This document shows positions 47,601 to 56,527 of a stretch of DNA of 64,000 bases, in pieces. The stretch is taken from positions 1-64,000 of the forward strand of contig CAYMCP010000004.1 in NCBI GenBank assembly GCA_964388965.1. Reading direction: 5' to 3'. The translations under genes were made by a program, and so were the position numbers. Numbering within the stretch: the stretch's first letter is position 1; each line of letters begins with the position of its first letter. This DNA is from Albibeggiatoa sp964388965 (GTDB lineage: Bacteria; Pseudomonadota; Gammaproteobacteria; Beggiatoales; Beggiatoaceae). Under the pieces are notes generated by a model. It saw nothing but the letters and a program-made list of their open reading frames with translations, was not told the origin of the DNA and made no database searches.

Positions 47601-47888
47601 CAAGCAGGTATTGAGTGCGAACAAATAAACAAGGTACTGGAAGGTCGTCCGCATATTGTAGACGCAATTAAGAATGATGAAGTGAATTACATCGTGAACA
47701 CAACGGAAGGTAAACAAGCTATTTCCGATTCGTTTACAATTCGTCGTTCAGCGTTACAACACCGTGTACCATACACGACGACCATCTCAGGGGCAAGAGC
47801 AACAATATTAGCACTGAAAACGATAAATTTACGAGAAGTCAATCGTTTACAGGATTTACATAAAGAATTATTAGGGGATAGAGCATGA
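44649..47888 (+). CDS. carB: Carbamoyl-phosphate synthase large subunit
   Basis: 1079 aa, the expected length. It makes carbamoyl phosphate for arginine and pyrimidines from bicarbonate, glutamine-derived ammonia and two ATP. Two homologous ATP-grasp halves are visible, the first opening [20 protein letters not shown] and the second [20 protein letters not shown]. The C-terminal allosteric MGS-like domain includes [13 protein letters not shown]. carA is not adjacent upstream, whereas carAB is usually one operon. The stop overlaps the greA ATG by four bases. Confidence 0.97.
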   Translation: [1079 protein letters not shown]

Positions 47889-48361
47889 TCAAAACACCGA
47901 TGACGGTACGCGGTGCAGAGCTATTAAAAGCGGAATTAGAACGTTTAAAAACAGTGGAACGTCCGCGTATTGCACAGGCAATTGCTGATGCGCGTGAATT
48001 AGGCGATTTAAAGGAAAACGCAGAATATCATGCGGCGCGTGAGCAGCAAAGTTTTAATGAAGGTCGAGTTATGGAGTTGGAAGGTAAGCTAGGCAACGCT
48101 GAAATTATTGATGTCACCAAATTAAATGCAGGCGGTAAAGTGGTATTTGGTGCGACTGTGGATTTAGTTAATGTAGATACGGATGAAGAGGTATCATATC
48201 GGATTGTTGGTGAAGATGAGGCGGATATTAAACAAAACTTGATTTCGATCACTTCACCGATTGCGCGTGCGTTGATTGGCAAATACAAAGATGATGAGAT
48301 AATCGTGAAAGCCCCTAGTGGTGAAAAGATTTACGAAGTGTTAGCTGTGAGATATATTTAG
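47885..48361 (+). CDS. greA: Transcription elongation factor GreA
   Basis: 158 aa. The N-terminal coiled coil contains the RNA polymerase secondary-channel tip with acidic residues in ARELGDLKENAEYHAAREQQ. The C-terminal FKBP-like domain has SPIARALIGKYKDDE. It stimulates transcript cleavage by stalled RNA polymerase. carB-greA linkage is common in gammaproteobacteria. A CTCATTT/AAATGAG hairpin (48375-48394) follows the stop. Confidence 0.97.
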   Translation: MIKTPMTVRGAELLKAELERLKTVERPRIAQAIADARELGDLKENAEYHAAREQQSFNEGRVMELEGKLGNAEIIDVTKLNAGGKVVFGATVDLVNVDTDEEVSYRIVGEDEADIKQNLISITSPIARALIGKYKDDEIIVKAPSGEKIYEVLAVRYI

Positions 48362-48374
48362 CCACTGTGATTTG

Positions 48375-48394
48375 CTCATTTGCGCGTAAATGAG
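48375..48394 (+). terminator. Hairpin after greA
   Basis: A perfect 7-bp stem CTCATTT/AAATGAG with a 6-base GCGCGT loop lies 13 bases after the greA stop. No T run follows, so it is only a candidate terminator. Confidence 0.35.
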
Positions 48395-48455
48395 GTAGTA
48401 TTAAACTAACATTTTGCGCGTCCCAGTAGGATTTGATTTAATCATTTACATCATT

Positions 48456-48543
48456 TCCTTGTCCCAGCGGTCTCCGTTGGGATACAGCAGGGACGCTCTG
48501 CGTCACGATTTATTGTGGGTTGTAATATAGAGTAAATTTTCAT
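48456..48543 (+). repeat. MITE-2 core fragment
   Basis: CCTTGTCCCAGCGGTCTCCG, then CTCTGCGTCACGATTTATTG and ATATAGAGTAAATTTTCATC, match the inner ~85 bp of the 52461 copy. Both terminal repeats are lost. It abuts the gspF stop codon. Confidence 0.7.
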
Positions 48544-49742
48544 CATTGGATTAATTGATTTAATTCAAAAATCGGCATAAGAATCGCCAGCACAATAATT
48601 AATACGATACCTCCCATAACTAAAATTAATAATGGTTCAAATAGGCTAAGTAGCACGCCGATCAAAGTTTCTAATTCTCGTTCTTGCATAATCGCTGCAC
48701 GATCTAACATTTGTTCCAAATTGCCACTACTTTCTCCACTCGCAATTAAATAAACCGTCATCACTGGAAACAAACGACTTTGCTCTAATGCACGATGTAA
48801 ACTCGTACCTTGTCTCACTTGCTCTGCTGTATGCTGCAAGGCTAAACGCATCGGAAGATTACTAATAACTTGTGCTGTAATCTCTAAAGCTTTTAGAATC
48901 GGTACGCCACTTTGTAATAAAATGCTTAATGTTCGAGTAAAACGGATTGCATTGGTACTACGCTCTAAACGTGCAATAATGGGTAGCCGTAATATGAAAT
49001 GATGAAATAGAAATAAAAAATTATCAAAACGTAATAAATAACGAAAAGTAAAAACGATCAGTATCAACAAAATAAGTAAAAAAATCCCCCAATCACGTAA
49101 GAAATCACTCGTTAAAATTAATGTTTTAGTTAAAAATGGTAAATCTTGATTAATATTTTCAAATACTTGTACGACTTGCGGCACAACATAAGCCAACAAG
49201 CTAACAACAACAAGAATCGCTACACTGGTAAGCAACAGTGGATAAAACAATGCAAGTAAGGTTTTTTGTTGCAAATATTGACGTTGTTCAGTGTATTCGG
49301 CTAAGCGTTCCAGTACGATGTCTAAATGTCCAGTTTGCTCACCTGCCGCGACTGTTGCACGGTAAAGTTGTGGAAAAATACCCGGATAATCAGCTAAACC
49401 TTCAGCTAAACTGTGTCCTTCTAATATTCTGGAACGCACAGCTAATAATAAGGATTTAGTCCGAGATTTTTCAGTTTGTTCGGCAATCGCTCGTAATGCC
49501 TCTTCCAATGCTAAACCTGCACGTACTAACGTTGCCAATTGTCGTGTGAATAATGCTAAATCGGTTACGCTGATACGAATTGCACTTTTACGCCTGTGGC
49601 TTTGGCTCGTTTCTTCAACCGATAGCGGAATTAAATCTTGCTCACGTAGCTGTTGGCGAATTTGTCGTTGCGTATCGCCTTCTAGCGTACCCTTCCGTTT
49701 TTTCCCCTGTTTATCGAGTGCGATATATTCAAAAGCTGGCAT
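48543..49742 (-). CDS. gspF: Type II secretion inner-membrane protein GspF
   Basis: 399 aa. The N-terminus MPAFEYIALDKQGKKRKGTL is GspF-like rather than PilC-like. Two GspF domains follow (FTRQLATLVRAGLALEEAL and FTRTLSILLQSGVPILKAL), each followed by membrane helices (three in all). GSGQ-like AAGEQTGHLD and ASGESSGNLEQML are the paired family motifs. It forms the inner-membrane platform on which pseudopilin assembly occurs. It stands alone here; other gsp genes must be elsewhere. Confidence 0.9.
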   Translation of the reverse strand: MPAFEYIALDKQGKKRKGTLEGDTQRQIRQQLREQDLIPLSVEETSQSHRRKSAIRISVTDLALFTRQLATLVRAGLALEEALRAIAEQTEKSRTKSLLLAVRSRILEGHSLAEGLADYPGIFPQLYRATVAAGEQTGHLDIVLERLAEYTEQRQYLQQKTLLALFYPLLLTSVAILVVVSLLAYVVPQVVQVFENINQDLPFLTKTLILTSDFLRDWGIFLLILLILIVFTFRYLLRFDNFLFLFHHFILRLPIIARLERSTNAIRFTRTLSILLQSGVPILKALEITAQVISNLPMRLALQHTAEQVRQGTSLHRALEQSRLFPVMTVYLIASGESSGNLEQMLDRAAIMQERELETLIGVLLSLFEPLLILVMGGIVLIIVLAILMPIFELNQLIQ

Positions 49743-49851
49743 AAGTATAGAGTTGACTTTAAACAGAATGTATCACTATGCCATATTTTTATTAATTCAA
49801 GGCATATTTTTTTAATATTGCGTTTTCTGTATCGTAATAATAAAATTCCTT

Positions 49852-49892
49852 TATACTATTAGATAGGTTTATGTTAGTATCTAAATAGTATA
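49852..49892. promoter_or_regulatory. Inverted repeat upstream of hppA
   Basis: TATACTATTAGATA (49852-49865) and TATCTAAATAGTATA (49878-49892) are complementary apart from a one-base bulge, with a 12-base spacer. The dyad ends 67 bases before the hppA start. It may be an operator, or a 5' UTR hairpin. Confidence 0.5.
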
Positions 49893-49959
49893 TGTGATGT
49901 GATTTAAGAAAAATCTTCAATTTAGTATAGACTCTCAAACTGCAATAAAAGGAGGGATT

Positions 49960-52005
49960 ATGTCCATAGAAATTATACTAGCATTGCTCTGTGCCGCAGG
50001 TGCAATTGTTTATGGTGCGCTATCGATTCGTTGGATTCTCAGCCAGTCAGCGGGGAACGAGCAAATGCAGGAAATCGCCGGCGCAATTCAAGAAGGCGCT
50101 AATGCCTATCTTAATCGTCAATATTCAGCTATAGCCATTGTTGGCGTTGTGATTACCATTGCCTTATATTTTGTTTTGGGTACGTTGACTGCGATTGGCT
50201 TTATAATTGGAGCGGTGTGTTCTGCGCTTGCAGGATATATCGGTATGTATATTTCGGTTCGAGCTAATGTACGCACAGCGCAAGCAGCACATGATGGGAT
50301 GAATGCAGCACTTGCGGTTGCGTTTCGTGGTGGTGCAATCACGGGTTTACTAGTCGTCGGTTTAGGCTTGCTTGGTGTCGCAGGCTATTACGCAATTTTA
50401 CAAATGTTAAGCCCGGACGCGGTCGTGACTGATTTAGCACCACTAATCGGTCTAGGTTTTGGTAGCTCTTTGATTTCTATTTTTGCTCGTCTTGGCGGCG
50501 GTATTTTTACCAAAGGCGCGGACGTAGGTGCTGATTTAGTCGGTAAAGTTGAGGCTGGTATTCCCGAAGACGACCCACGTAATCCCGCTGTCATTGCAGA
50601 TAATGTTGGTGATAATGTTGGTGATTGTGCAGGTATGGCAGCAGACTTATTTGAAACTTATGCAGTAACGATTATTGCGACAATGCTTATTGGTGCTTTA
50701 GCATTCCAAGCCACGCCTGAATTGGCTAACAAAGCTGTTTTACTTCCCTTAGTGTTGGGTGGTGTTTCTATCATTGCTTCGATTATCGGCACATTCTTCG
50801 TCAAAACCAATGATAATAAAATTATGTGGGCGTTATACAAGGGTCTAATTGTTTCAGGTGCGATTGCAGCTATTGCATTTTATCCAGTTATTTTGTGGAT
50901 TATGGGTAGCGAAGCATTAATGATTGATGGTAAATCTGTCACAACGATAAATTTATACTTTTCAGCATTAATTGGTTTAGCATTAACAGGTGCAATGGTC
51001 GTTATTACTGAATATTACACCTCAACTGAATACGCGCCAGTCAAACATATTGCTGCGGCTTCACAAACAGGTCATGCAACCAATATTATTGCAGGTCTAG
51101 GTGTCTCCATGAAAGCGACCGCAGCACCCGTTATTGCAGTTTGTTTAAGTATTTTTACCGCTTACGAGTTAGCAGGTTTATTCGGTATCGCTATTGCCGC
51201 AACTTCTATGCTATCAATGGCGGGCATTATCGTTGCCTTAGATGCTTATGGACCTATTACCGACAATGCAGGTGGTATAGCAGAAATGTCTGGATTAGAT
51301 GAGAAAATTCGTGACATCACTGATCCATTGGACGCAGTTGGTAATACAACTAAAGCAGTAACAAAAGGTTATGCAATTGGCTCTGCGGGTTTAGCGGCGT
51401 TAGTACTATTTGCTGATTTTGAGCATAAACTCGAATCTGCTGGTATGCACATTTCATTTGAATTGACCGATCCAATGGTTATTATAGGTTTATTCATTGG
51501 TGGTATGATTCCATACGTGTTTGCTGCAATGGCTATGGAAGCGGTTGGACGTGCTGCTGGTAGTGTCGTTATTGAAGTGCGTCGCCAATTTAAAGAAATT
51601 GATGGAATTATGGAAGGAACTGCCAAACCAGATTATTCACGGGCTGTGGATATGCTGACTAAAGCGGCGATCCGAGAAATGATTATTCCTTCCCTATTAC
51701 CCGTAATTATACCAGTGATTGTAGGTTTATTACTTGGTCCACAAGCGTTAGGTGGCATGTTAATGGGTACGATTGTAACAGGTTTATTCGTAGCGATTTC
51801 AATGACTGTTGGCGGTGGCGCGTGGGATAATGCGAAAAAATTTGTTGAAGATGGTTATCATGGTGGTAAATATTCAGAAGCGCATAAAGCAGCGGTAACG
51901 GGCGACACAGTGGGCGATCCGTACAAAGATACCGCAGGACCTGCAATTAATCCGTTGATTAAAATTATCAATATCGTTGCATTATTAATCGTGCCATTGT
52001 TATAA
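49960..52005 (+). CDS. hppA: Membrane H+-translocating pyrophosphatase, K+-independent type
   Basis: 681 aa with ~16 membrane helices. It hydrolyses pyrophosphate and pumps protons. The PPi-binding loop DVGADLVGKVEAGIPEDDPR and DNVGDNVGDCAGMAADLFE are intact, as is the second acidic motif DAYGPITDNAGGIAEMS. GNTTKAVTKGYAIGSAGL has Lys where K+-dependent enzymes carry Ala, indicating the K+-independent subclass. Strong GGAGG ribosome site. Monocistronic by spacing. Confidence 0.96.
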   Translation: MSIEIILALLCAAGAIVYGALSIRWILSQSAGNEQMQEIAGAIQEGANAYLNRQYSAIAIVGVVITIALYFVLGTLTAIGFIIGAVCSALAGYIGMYISVRANVRTAQAAHDGMNAALAVAFRGGAITGLLVVGLGLLGVAGYYAILQMLSPDAVVTDLAPLIGLGFGSSLISIFARLGGGIFTKGADVGADLVGKVEAGIPEDDPRNPAVIADNVGDNVGDCAGMAADLFETYAVTIIATMLIGALAFQATPELANKAVLLPLVLGGVSIIASIIGTFFVKTNDNKIMWALYKGLIVSGAIAAIAFYPVILWIMGSEALMIDGKSVTTINLYFSALIGLALTGAMVVITEYYTSTEYAPVKHIAAASQTGHATNIIAGLGVSMKATAAPVIAVCLSIFTAYELAGLFGIAIAATSMLSMAGIIVALDAYGPITDNAGGIAEMSGLDEKIRDITDPLDAVGNTTKAVTKGYAIGSAGLAALVLFADFEHKLESAGMHISFELTDPMVIIGLFIGGMIPYVFAAMAMEAVGRAAGSVVIEVRRQFKEIDGIMEGTAKPDYSRAVDMLTKAAIREMIIPSLLPVIIPVIVGLLLGPQALGGMLMGTIVTGLFVAISMTVGGGAWDNAKKFVEDGYHGGKYSEAHKAAVTGDTVGDPYKDTAGPAINPLIKIINIVALLIVPLL

Positions 52006-52109
52006 AGTTTTTTTTAGGCACACGATGTTTTGAAACTTTCAAACTTCACAATAGAATAGAGATAAGGTTAGCCTTGTCTCGAAATCATCTTTACCAAAGG
52101 AGAACCTTT

Positions 52110-52286
52110 ATGCAATTAATGCTTGAATTGACGGATGAAGAAAAAGAGATACTCTTAGACTTATCTAAAAGTGAATTGTCTGAATTGCGTTTTGAAATTG
52201 CAGATACTGATCGTAAAAATTTCCGTGACATGTTGAAACGTAAGGAAGTTTTATTAAAACGGATTATTCAACAATTGGAAGAGTAA
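52110..52286 (+). CDS. 58-residue conserved-type small protein
   Basis: From ATG 52110, preceded by AAAGGAGAACC. It reads MQLMLELTDEEKEILLDLSK and continues through DTDRKNFRDMLKRKEVLLKR. It is charged, helical and lacks a signal or membrane segment. The pattern LTxEEKxxLxxxLxxxLSxLRxEIxDTDR is known to me from small uncharacterised proteins in other bacteria. The open frame upstream of the ATG lacks a ribosome site. Function unknown. Confidence 0.75.
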   Translation: MQLMLELTDEEKEILLDLSKSELSELRFEIADTDRKNFRDMLKRKEVLLKRIIQQLEE

Positions 52287-52405
52287 GACGCTAGTATATA
52301 AAATTGTTTTATATAGTTTTTGTGTATATCTTGGTCCCTACGCGCCGGTGTGGGGATTTAAACGGAATAAAAAACTGCAAAATCAACAACTATCAGTAAA
52401 ATGAT

Positions 52406-52439
52406 TAGACTTGTTTCATGGAACTAAAGATAGTATTTT
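52406..52439 (+). repeat. 34-bp dispersed repeat, second copy
   Basis: TAGACTTGTTTCATGGAACT followed by AAAGATAGTATTTT repeats 15805-15838 with two differences. Its end touches the TA where MITE-1 begins. Confidence 0.65.
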
Positions 52440-52722
52440 ATAGAACTCATTTGATATGTTTAGGCGTGACACAGTTAAAGTATTCCTCGTCCCAATGGTC
52501 TCCGTTGGGAGGCTGCAAGGACGCTCTGCGTCCTGATTTATTGTGAGTTGCTAATATAGCGTAAAATTTTCATCTGAACTGCGTCACGCCTAATGTTTAA
52601 AGTAAATGAATATTAATCTAAAGAGACAAGGTTTTGTAGTGACAAGATATGCCTTGTTTCCACGATGTGAAAGAAAATATAATAATTTAACCTATTTACT
52701 AAGATTTCAAACCAATTCTATA
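52439..52722 (+). mobile_element. MITE-1 copy interrupted by MITE-2
   Basis: The left end TATAGAACTCATTTGATATG and right end TTTCAAACCAATTCTATA bound a 147-bp element once the inserted 132 bp and its 5-bp duplication are removed. The interior matches 62337-62486 closely (AAAGAGACAAGGTTTTGTAG, CACGATGTGAAAGAAAATA). TA on both sides suggests TA target duplication. Confidence 0.85.
52461..52592 (+). mobile_element. Complete MITE-2, 132 bp
   Basis: Ends TAGGCGTGACACAGTT and AACTGCGTCACGCCTA are 16-bp inverted repeats with one mismatch. ATGTT flanks both sides (52456-52460 and 52593-52597); removing the element and one ATGTT restores the uninterrupted MITE-1 sequence. The core has a GGACGC/GCGTCC hairpin and a CCCAA/TTGGG stem. 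Confidence 0.88.
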
Positions 52723-53227
52723 CATACTGGCAACCAATCCTAAATATTCCAGTTGCTTACTTTCATACTGAATCGTTTTCTCTTTCCATTTCTAATCACC
52801 ACTATGTGATAAATATCATTTATTCCCCCCTAATTGGATACGGAATGTCGAATTTAATACACTTTCTTACAAAAAAATTTTCCCACTACAAGATAACAAT
52901 TGTTAGGTTTAATTGATAATATGTTAGATATTTCTAATATTGAAACTGGTAAAATATCTTCAAAATATTGAAACCATAACTTATCTAAGACACCTTAAAC
53001 GTGACCTAATTCAACGTTTTGGTTTTAATATGATTTCATTTCGTAAATTAATTGCTATTGTTGAAAAACTCACAAAATAGAAGGAAAAAAGATAGCAAAA
53101 AATAATGAAATGTGATGAGAGTGCAAATGTAGTTCAGAGATTCGGACGGTATTTATAAAATTGTCCCGTGAGCCTTAGCAGGTTACGCCCAGAGTTGAAA
53201 TTGTTCAAGTTTGCATCAGCTAAAACG

Positions 53228-53246
53228 TCTAACATATTTTGTTAGA
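53228..53246. promoter_or_regulatory. Dyad upstream of the aminotransferase gene
   Basis: TCTAACA and TGTTAGA are perfect 7-bp arms with a 5-base loop, 33 bases before the GTG start. Candidate operator or leader hairpin. Confidence 0.35.
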
Positions 53247-53279
53247 TTTCATTAACTAAAATGTAATAGGAATATTATT

Positions 53280-54461
53280 GTGGAAGTACAATTATCTGAC
53301 CGTGTACAAGCTGTTAAACCATCTCCTACCTTAGCTGTAACGACTCGTGCGGCCGAAATGCGAGCTGCAGGACATGACATCATTGGTTTAGGTGCGGGTG
53401 AGCCTGATTTTGACACACCTCAACACATTAAGGACGCTGCGGTTGAAGCATTAAATAAAGGTTTCACCAAATACACGCCAGTAGATGGTACGGTAACATT
53501 AAAACAAGCTATCATTGATAAGTTTAAACGTGAAAATGGTTTTGAATACGGGAACAAACAAATTTTAGTATCTTGTGGCGGAAAACATAGTTTTTTCAAT
53601 TTAGCCCAAGCTCTATTAAATCCCGGTGATGAAGTGATTATTCCCGCACCTTATTGGGTTTCTTATCCAGACATGACCTTATTAGCGGGAGGAAAACCTG
53701 TAATTGTAGAAGCAGGTATTGAACAAAAATTTAAAATAACGTCCGAACAACTGGATGCTGCAATTACTGACAAAACACGCTTATTCGTCATCAACAGCCC
53801 ATCAAATCCATCTGGCGTACACTACACCGACGATGAGTTAAAAGCGTTAGGTATGGTATTATTAAAATATCCACACGTTTTAGTCGCAACGGATGATATG
53901 TACGAGCACATTTTATGGAATGGTTCGCCATTTAAAAATATCTTGAATATCTGTCCCGACTTATACGATCAAACAATCGTACTAAACGGCGTATCTAAAG
54001 CTTATGCAATGACAGGTTGGCGGATTGGGTACGCGGCGGGTCCTGAAAAATTAATTCAGTCCATGAAAAAAATTCAATCACAAAGCACTTCTAATCCAAC
54101 ATCAATTGCTCAATACGGTGCTGAAATGGCACTGAATGGCGATCAATCGTTTATTAAAGGCATGGTTGATATTTTTAAACAACGTCATGACTTTGTATTA
54201 GCTGAATTGTTAAAAATTGACGGTGTGGAATGTACTGCAAGTGACGGCACGTTTTACATTTTTCCAAGTTTCCAAAAAATCATGGATCGCATGGATATAA
54301 ATACAGACATTGCGTTTAGTGAAATGTTGATTGAAAAAGCAGGTATCGCGTTAGTGCCGGGTTCAGCATTTGGTTTAGCAGGTTATGGTCGTATTTCATT
54401 TGCTACCAGTATGGAAAACTTAGAAAAAGCGATGCAACGTTTACATAACGCATTGAAATAA
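53280..54461 (+). CDS. Aspartate-type class I aminotransferase
   Basis: 393 aa PLP enzyme of the aspartate/prephenate aminotransferase Ib group. GAGEPDFDTPQHIKDAA near residue 38, the NPSNPSG-like SPSNPSGVHY, and the Schiff-base Lys in NGVSKAYAMTGWRIGYAAG are visible, with the carboxylate-binding Arg in YGRISFATS. It probably transfers amino groups between aspartate or aromatic amino acids and 2-oxoglutarate. It starts with GTG after TAGGA. The next gene, mrdA, lies ~96 bases away. Confidence 0.92.
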   Translation: MEVQLSDRVQAVKPSPTLAVTTRAAEMRAAGHDIIGLGAGEPDFDTPQHIKDAAVEALNKGFTKYTPVDGTVTLKQAIIDKFKRENGFEYGNKQILVSCGGKHSFFNLAQALLNPGDEVIIPAPYWVSYPDMTLLAGGKPVIVEAGIEQKFKITSEQLDAAITDKTRLFVINSPSNPSGVHYTDDELKALGMVLLKYPHVLVATDDMYEHILWNGSPFKNILNICPDLYDQTIVLNGVSKAYAMTGWRIGYAAGPEKLIQSMKKIQSQSTSNPTSIAQYGAEMALNGDQSFIKGMVDIFKQRHDFVLAELLKIDGVECTASDGTFYIFPSFQKIMDRMDINTDIAFSEMLIEKAGIALVPGSAFGLAGYGRISFATSMENLEKAMQRLHNALK

Positions 54462-54557
54462 ATCAATAATAGTACGATAAGTTATAAAGGTGTGCCATGC
54501 ACTTTTAATTTTATGGTGTATGGCTGCGCTTGGCAACGAACGGTGAATAAATAATCT

Positions 54558-56435
54558 ATGACTGGTTTCATCCTTAAAAACGCTAAATTAGAAAAAAAAC
54601 TATTTTTCAACCGTATCATCATGGCTTGGCTCGTTATTATGCTGTGTTTTATGCTTATTGTCTCACGATTAATTTATCTACAAGTCATTAAACATCAAGC
54701 ATATATCACTATGTCCGAAGAAAATCGGATTAAAGTATTACCACTCCCACCACAGCGCGGCATGATTTATGACCGTAACGGCGTGGAATTGGCGCGTAAT
54801 GAAATTTCTTACAGTTTAGAAGTTGTCCCAGCAAAAATAGATAATATACAGGAAACTTTAGATAATTTAAGACAACTTATTGATATTAAGGATGAAGATA
54901 TAGAACTTTTTCACAAATTACGTCACCAAAAACGCCGCTTTGAGCCAGTACCATTGCGCTTTAATCTTACCGAACGTGAACAAAATCTTTTTGCAGTAAA
55001 ACGCTATTTATTTCCTGGTGTACACATTCAATCAAATTGGAGTCGTGTCTATCCTAAAGGCGCGACAGGTGTACATATTATTGGTTATGTAGGACGAATT
55101 AATGAACGTGAATTAGAGTATTTAGACCCCTACGAATATATGGGTACAAACTATGTTGGTAAAATTGGCGTGGAAAAATTCTATGAAAATGAATTACATG
55201 GAAAAGTCGGCACACAAAAAGTAGAAGTTAATGTGCAAGGACGTATTTTGCGTGTTTTAGAACGCACTCCGCCAGTACGTGGTATGGATTTATACCTTAA
55301 TGTTGATATGGCATTCCAAAATTATATCGAAAATTTAGTCAAAAAAGAGCGTGCTTCCATTGTGGCGATTGAGCCAAAAACCGGTGCAGTTTTAGCGTTA
55401 GTCAGTATGCCATATTACGATCCCAATTTATTTGTGAATGGTATTAGTTACAAAACCTATGGTGAATTGCGTGATTCGCCCAATCGACCTTTATTTAATC
55501 GTGCGATTCGTGGTCAATATCCACCTGGCTCAACTATCAAACCTTTTGTTGGTTTAGCAGGTCTGGATTATGGTATACGCACTGAGTATAGTACAACTTG
55601 GTGTCCGGGCTGGTATCGTTTAAAAGATCATCCACATAAATACCGCGATTGGAAACGTAGCGGACACGGTCACATGAATTTACATCATGCAATAGAACAA
55701 TCTTGCGATGTATATTTTTATGATTTAGCAAATGACTTAGGCATTGATAGACTGCATAACTTTATGAATCGCTTTGGTTTTGGTGATAAAACAGGTATTG
55801 ACGTGTATAGCGAAGTGAGTGGTTTAATGCCATCACGAGAATGGAAGTTACAAGCACGTAAAAAAATGTGGTATCCGGGTGAAACGCTGATTACTGGAAT
55901 TGGGCAGGGATTTATGTTATCTACACCCATACAACTTGCCTCTGCTACCGCTACTTTAGCTATGAAAGGTAAGTTTCATCAACCAAGAGTCGCTTTTGCC
56001 CTAGATGACGCAACGACTGGGGAAATTCATATCATTAGAGGTGAGCGTCAAGCTGATGTAACATTGAAAAAACAGGAATATTGGGATATGGTCATCAAAT
56101 CTATGGAGGCGGTAATTTATGGACGTTTGGGTACGGCGCGAAAAGTAGGCATAGGTTCAAATTATCATTTCGCTGGTAAAACGGGGACTGCACAAGTTTT
56201 CACCATCAAACAGGACGAGCGTTACGATGCAAAAAAATTAGACAAACGTTTACATGATCATGCGTTATTTGTCTCATTCGCGCCAGTTGACGATCCACAA
56301 ATTGCAGTTGCGGTAATTATTGAAAACGGTGGTAGTGGCAGTAAAACCGCAGCACCGATTGCAAAAAAAGTGATGGATTACTATTTGGCTAAAAATGCTA
56401 ACATTCCATTACCAAAAAAAAGACGTAGACGTTAA
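54558..56435 (+). CDS. mrdA: Penicillin-binding protein 2
   Basis: 625 aa. One N-terminal membrane helix (WLVIMLCFMLIVSRLIYLQV), a pedestal domain, and a C-terminal DD-transpeptidase with Ser in PPGSTIKPF, SCD in EQSCDVYFYDLA, and KTG in AGKTGTAQVF. It crosslinks peptidoglycan for rod-shape elongation with RodA. rodA normally follows mrdA, but ftsY follows here. Length and order of motifs fit PBP2 rather than FtsI. Confidence 0.95.
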   Translation: MTGFILKNAKLEKKLFFNRIIMAWLVIMLCFMLIVSRLIYLQVIKHQAYITMSEENRIKVLPLPPQRGMIYDRNGVELARNEISYSLEVVPAKIDNIQETLDNLRQLIDIKDEDIELFHKLRHQKRRFEPVPLRFNLTEREQNLFAVKRYLFPGVHIQSNWSRVYPKGATGVHIIGYVGRINERELEYLDPYEYMGTNYVGKIGVEKFYENELHGKVGTQKVEVNVQGRILRVLERTPPVRGMDLYLNVDMAFQNYIENLVKKERASIVAIEPKTGAVLALVSMPYYDPNLFVNGISYKTYGELRDSPNRPLFNRAIRGQYPPGSTIKPFVGLAGLDYGIRTEYSTTWCPGWYRLKDHPHKYRDWKRSGHGHMNLHHAIEQSCDVYFYDLANDLGIDRLHNFMNRFGFGDKTGIDVYSEVSGLMPSREWKLQARKKMWYPGETLITGIGQGFMLSTPIQLASATATLAMKGKFHQPRVAFALDDATTGEIHIIRGERQADVTLKKQEYWDMVIKSMEAVIYGRLGTARKVGIGSNYHFAGKTGTAQVFTIKQDERYDAKKLDKRLHDHALFVSFAPVDDPQIAVAVIIENGGSGSKTAAPIAKKVMDYYLAKNANIPLPKKRRRR

Positions 56436-56527
56436 TAATCGTATCAAAGTAGTCATTTCTTACAAGTCGTGTCGAGATGATACAATAAGCACAAAGCACA
56501 CATAATCATAAAATTTAAAGGCTAGTC

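Larger units (their letters stand above)
52287..53279. other. 993-bp gap with nested mobile repeats
   Basis: No gene. 52406-52439 is the 34-bp dispersed repeat, and 52439-52722 is MITE-1 interrupted by MITE-2. 52723-53279 shows no recognised gene or repeat and should hold the aminotransferase promoter. A TCTAACA/TGTTAGA dyad lies at 53228-53246. Confidence 0.8.
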
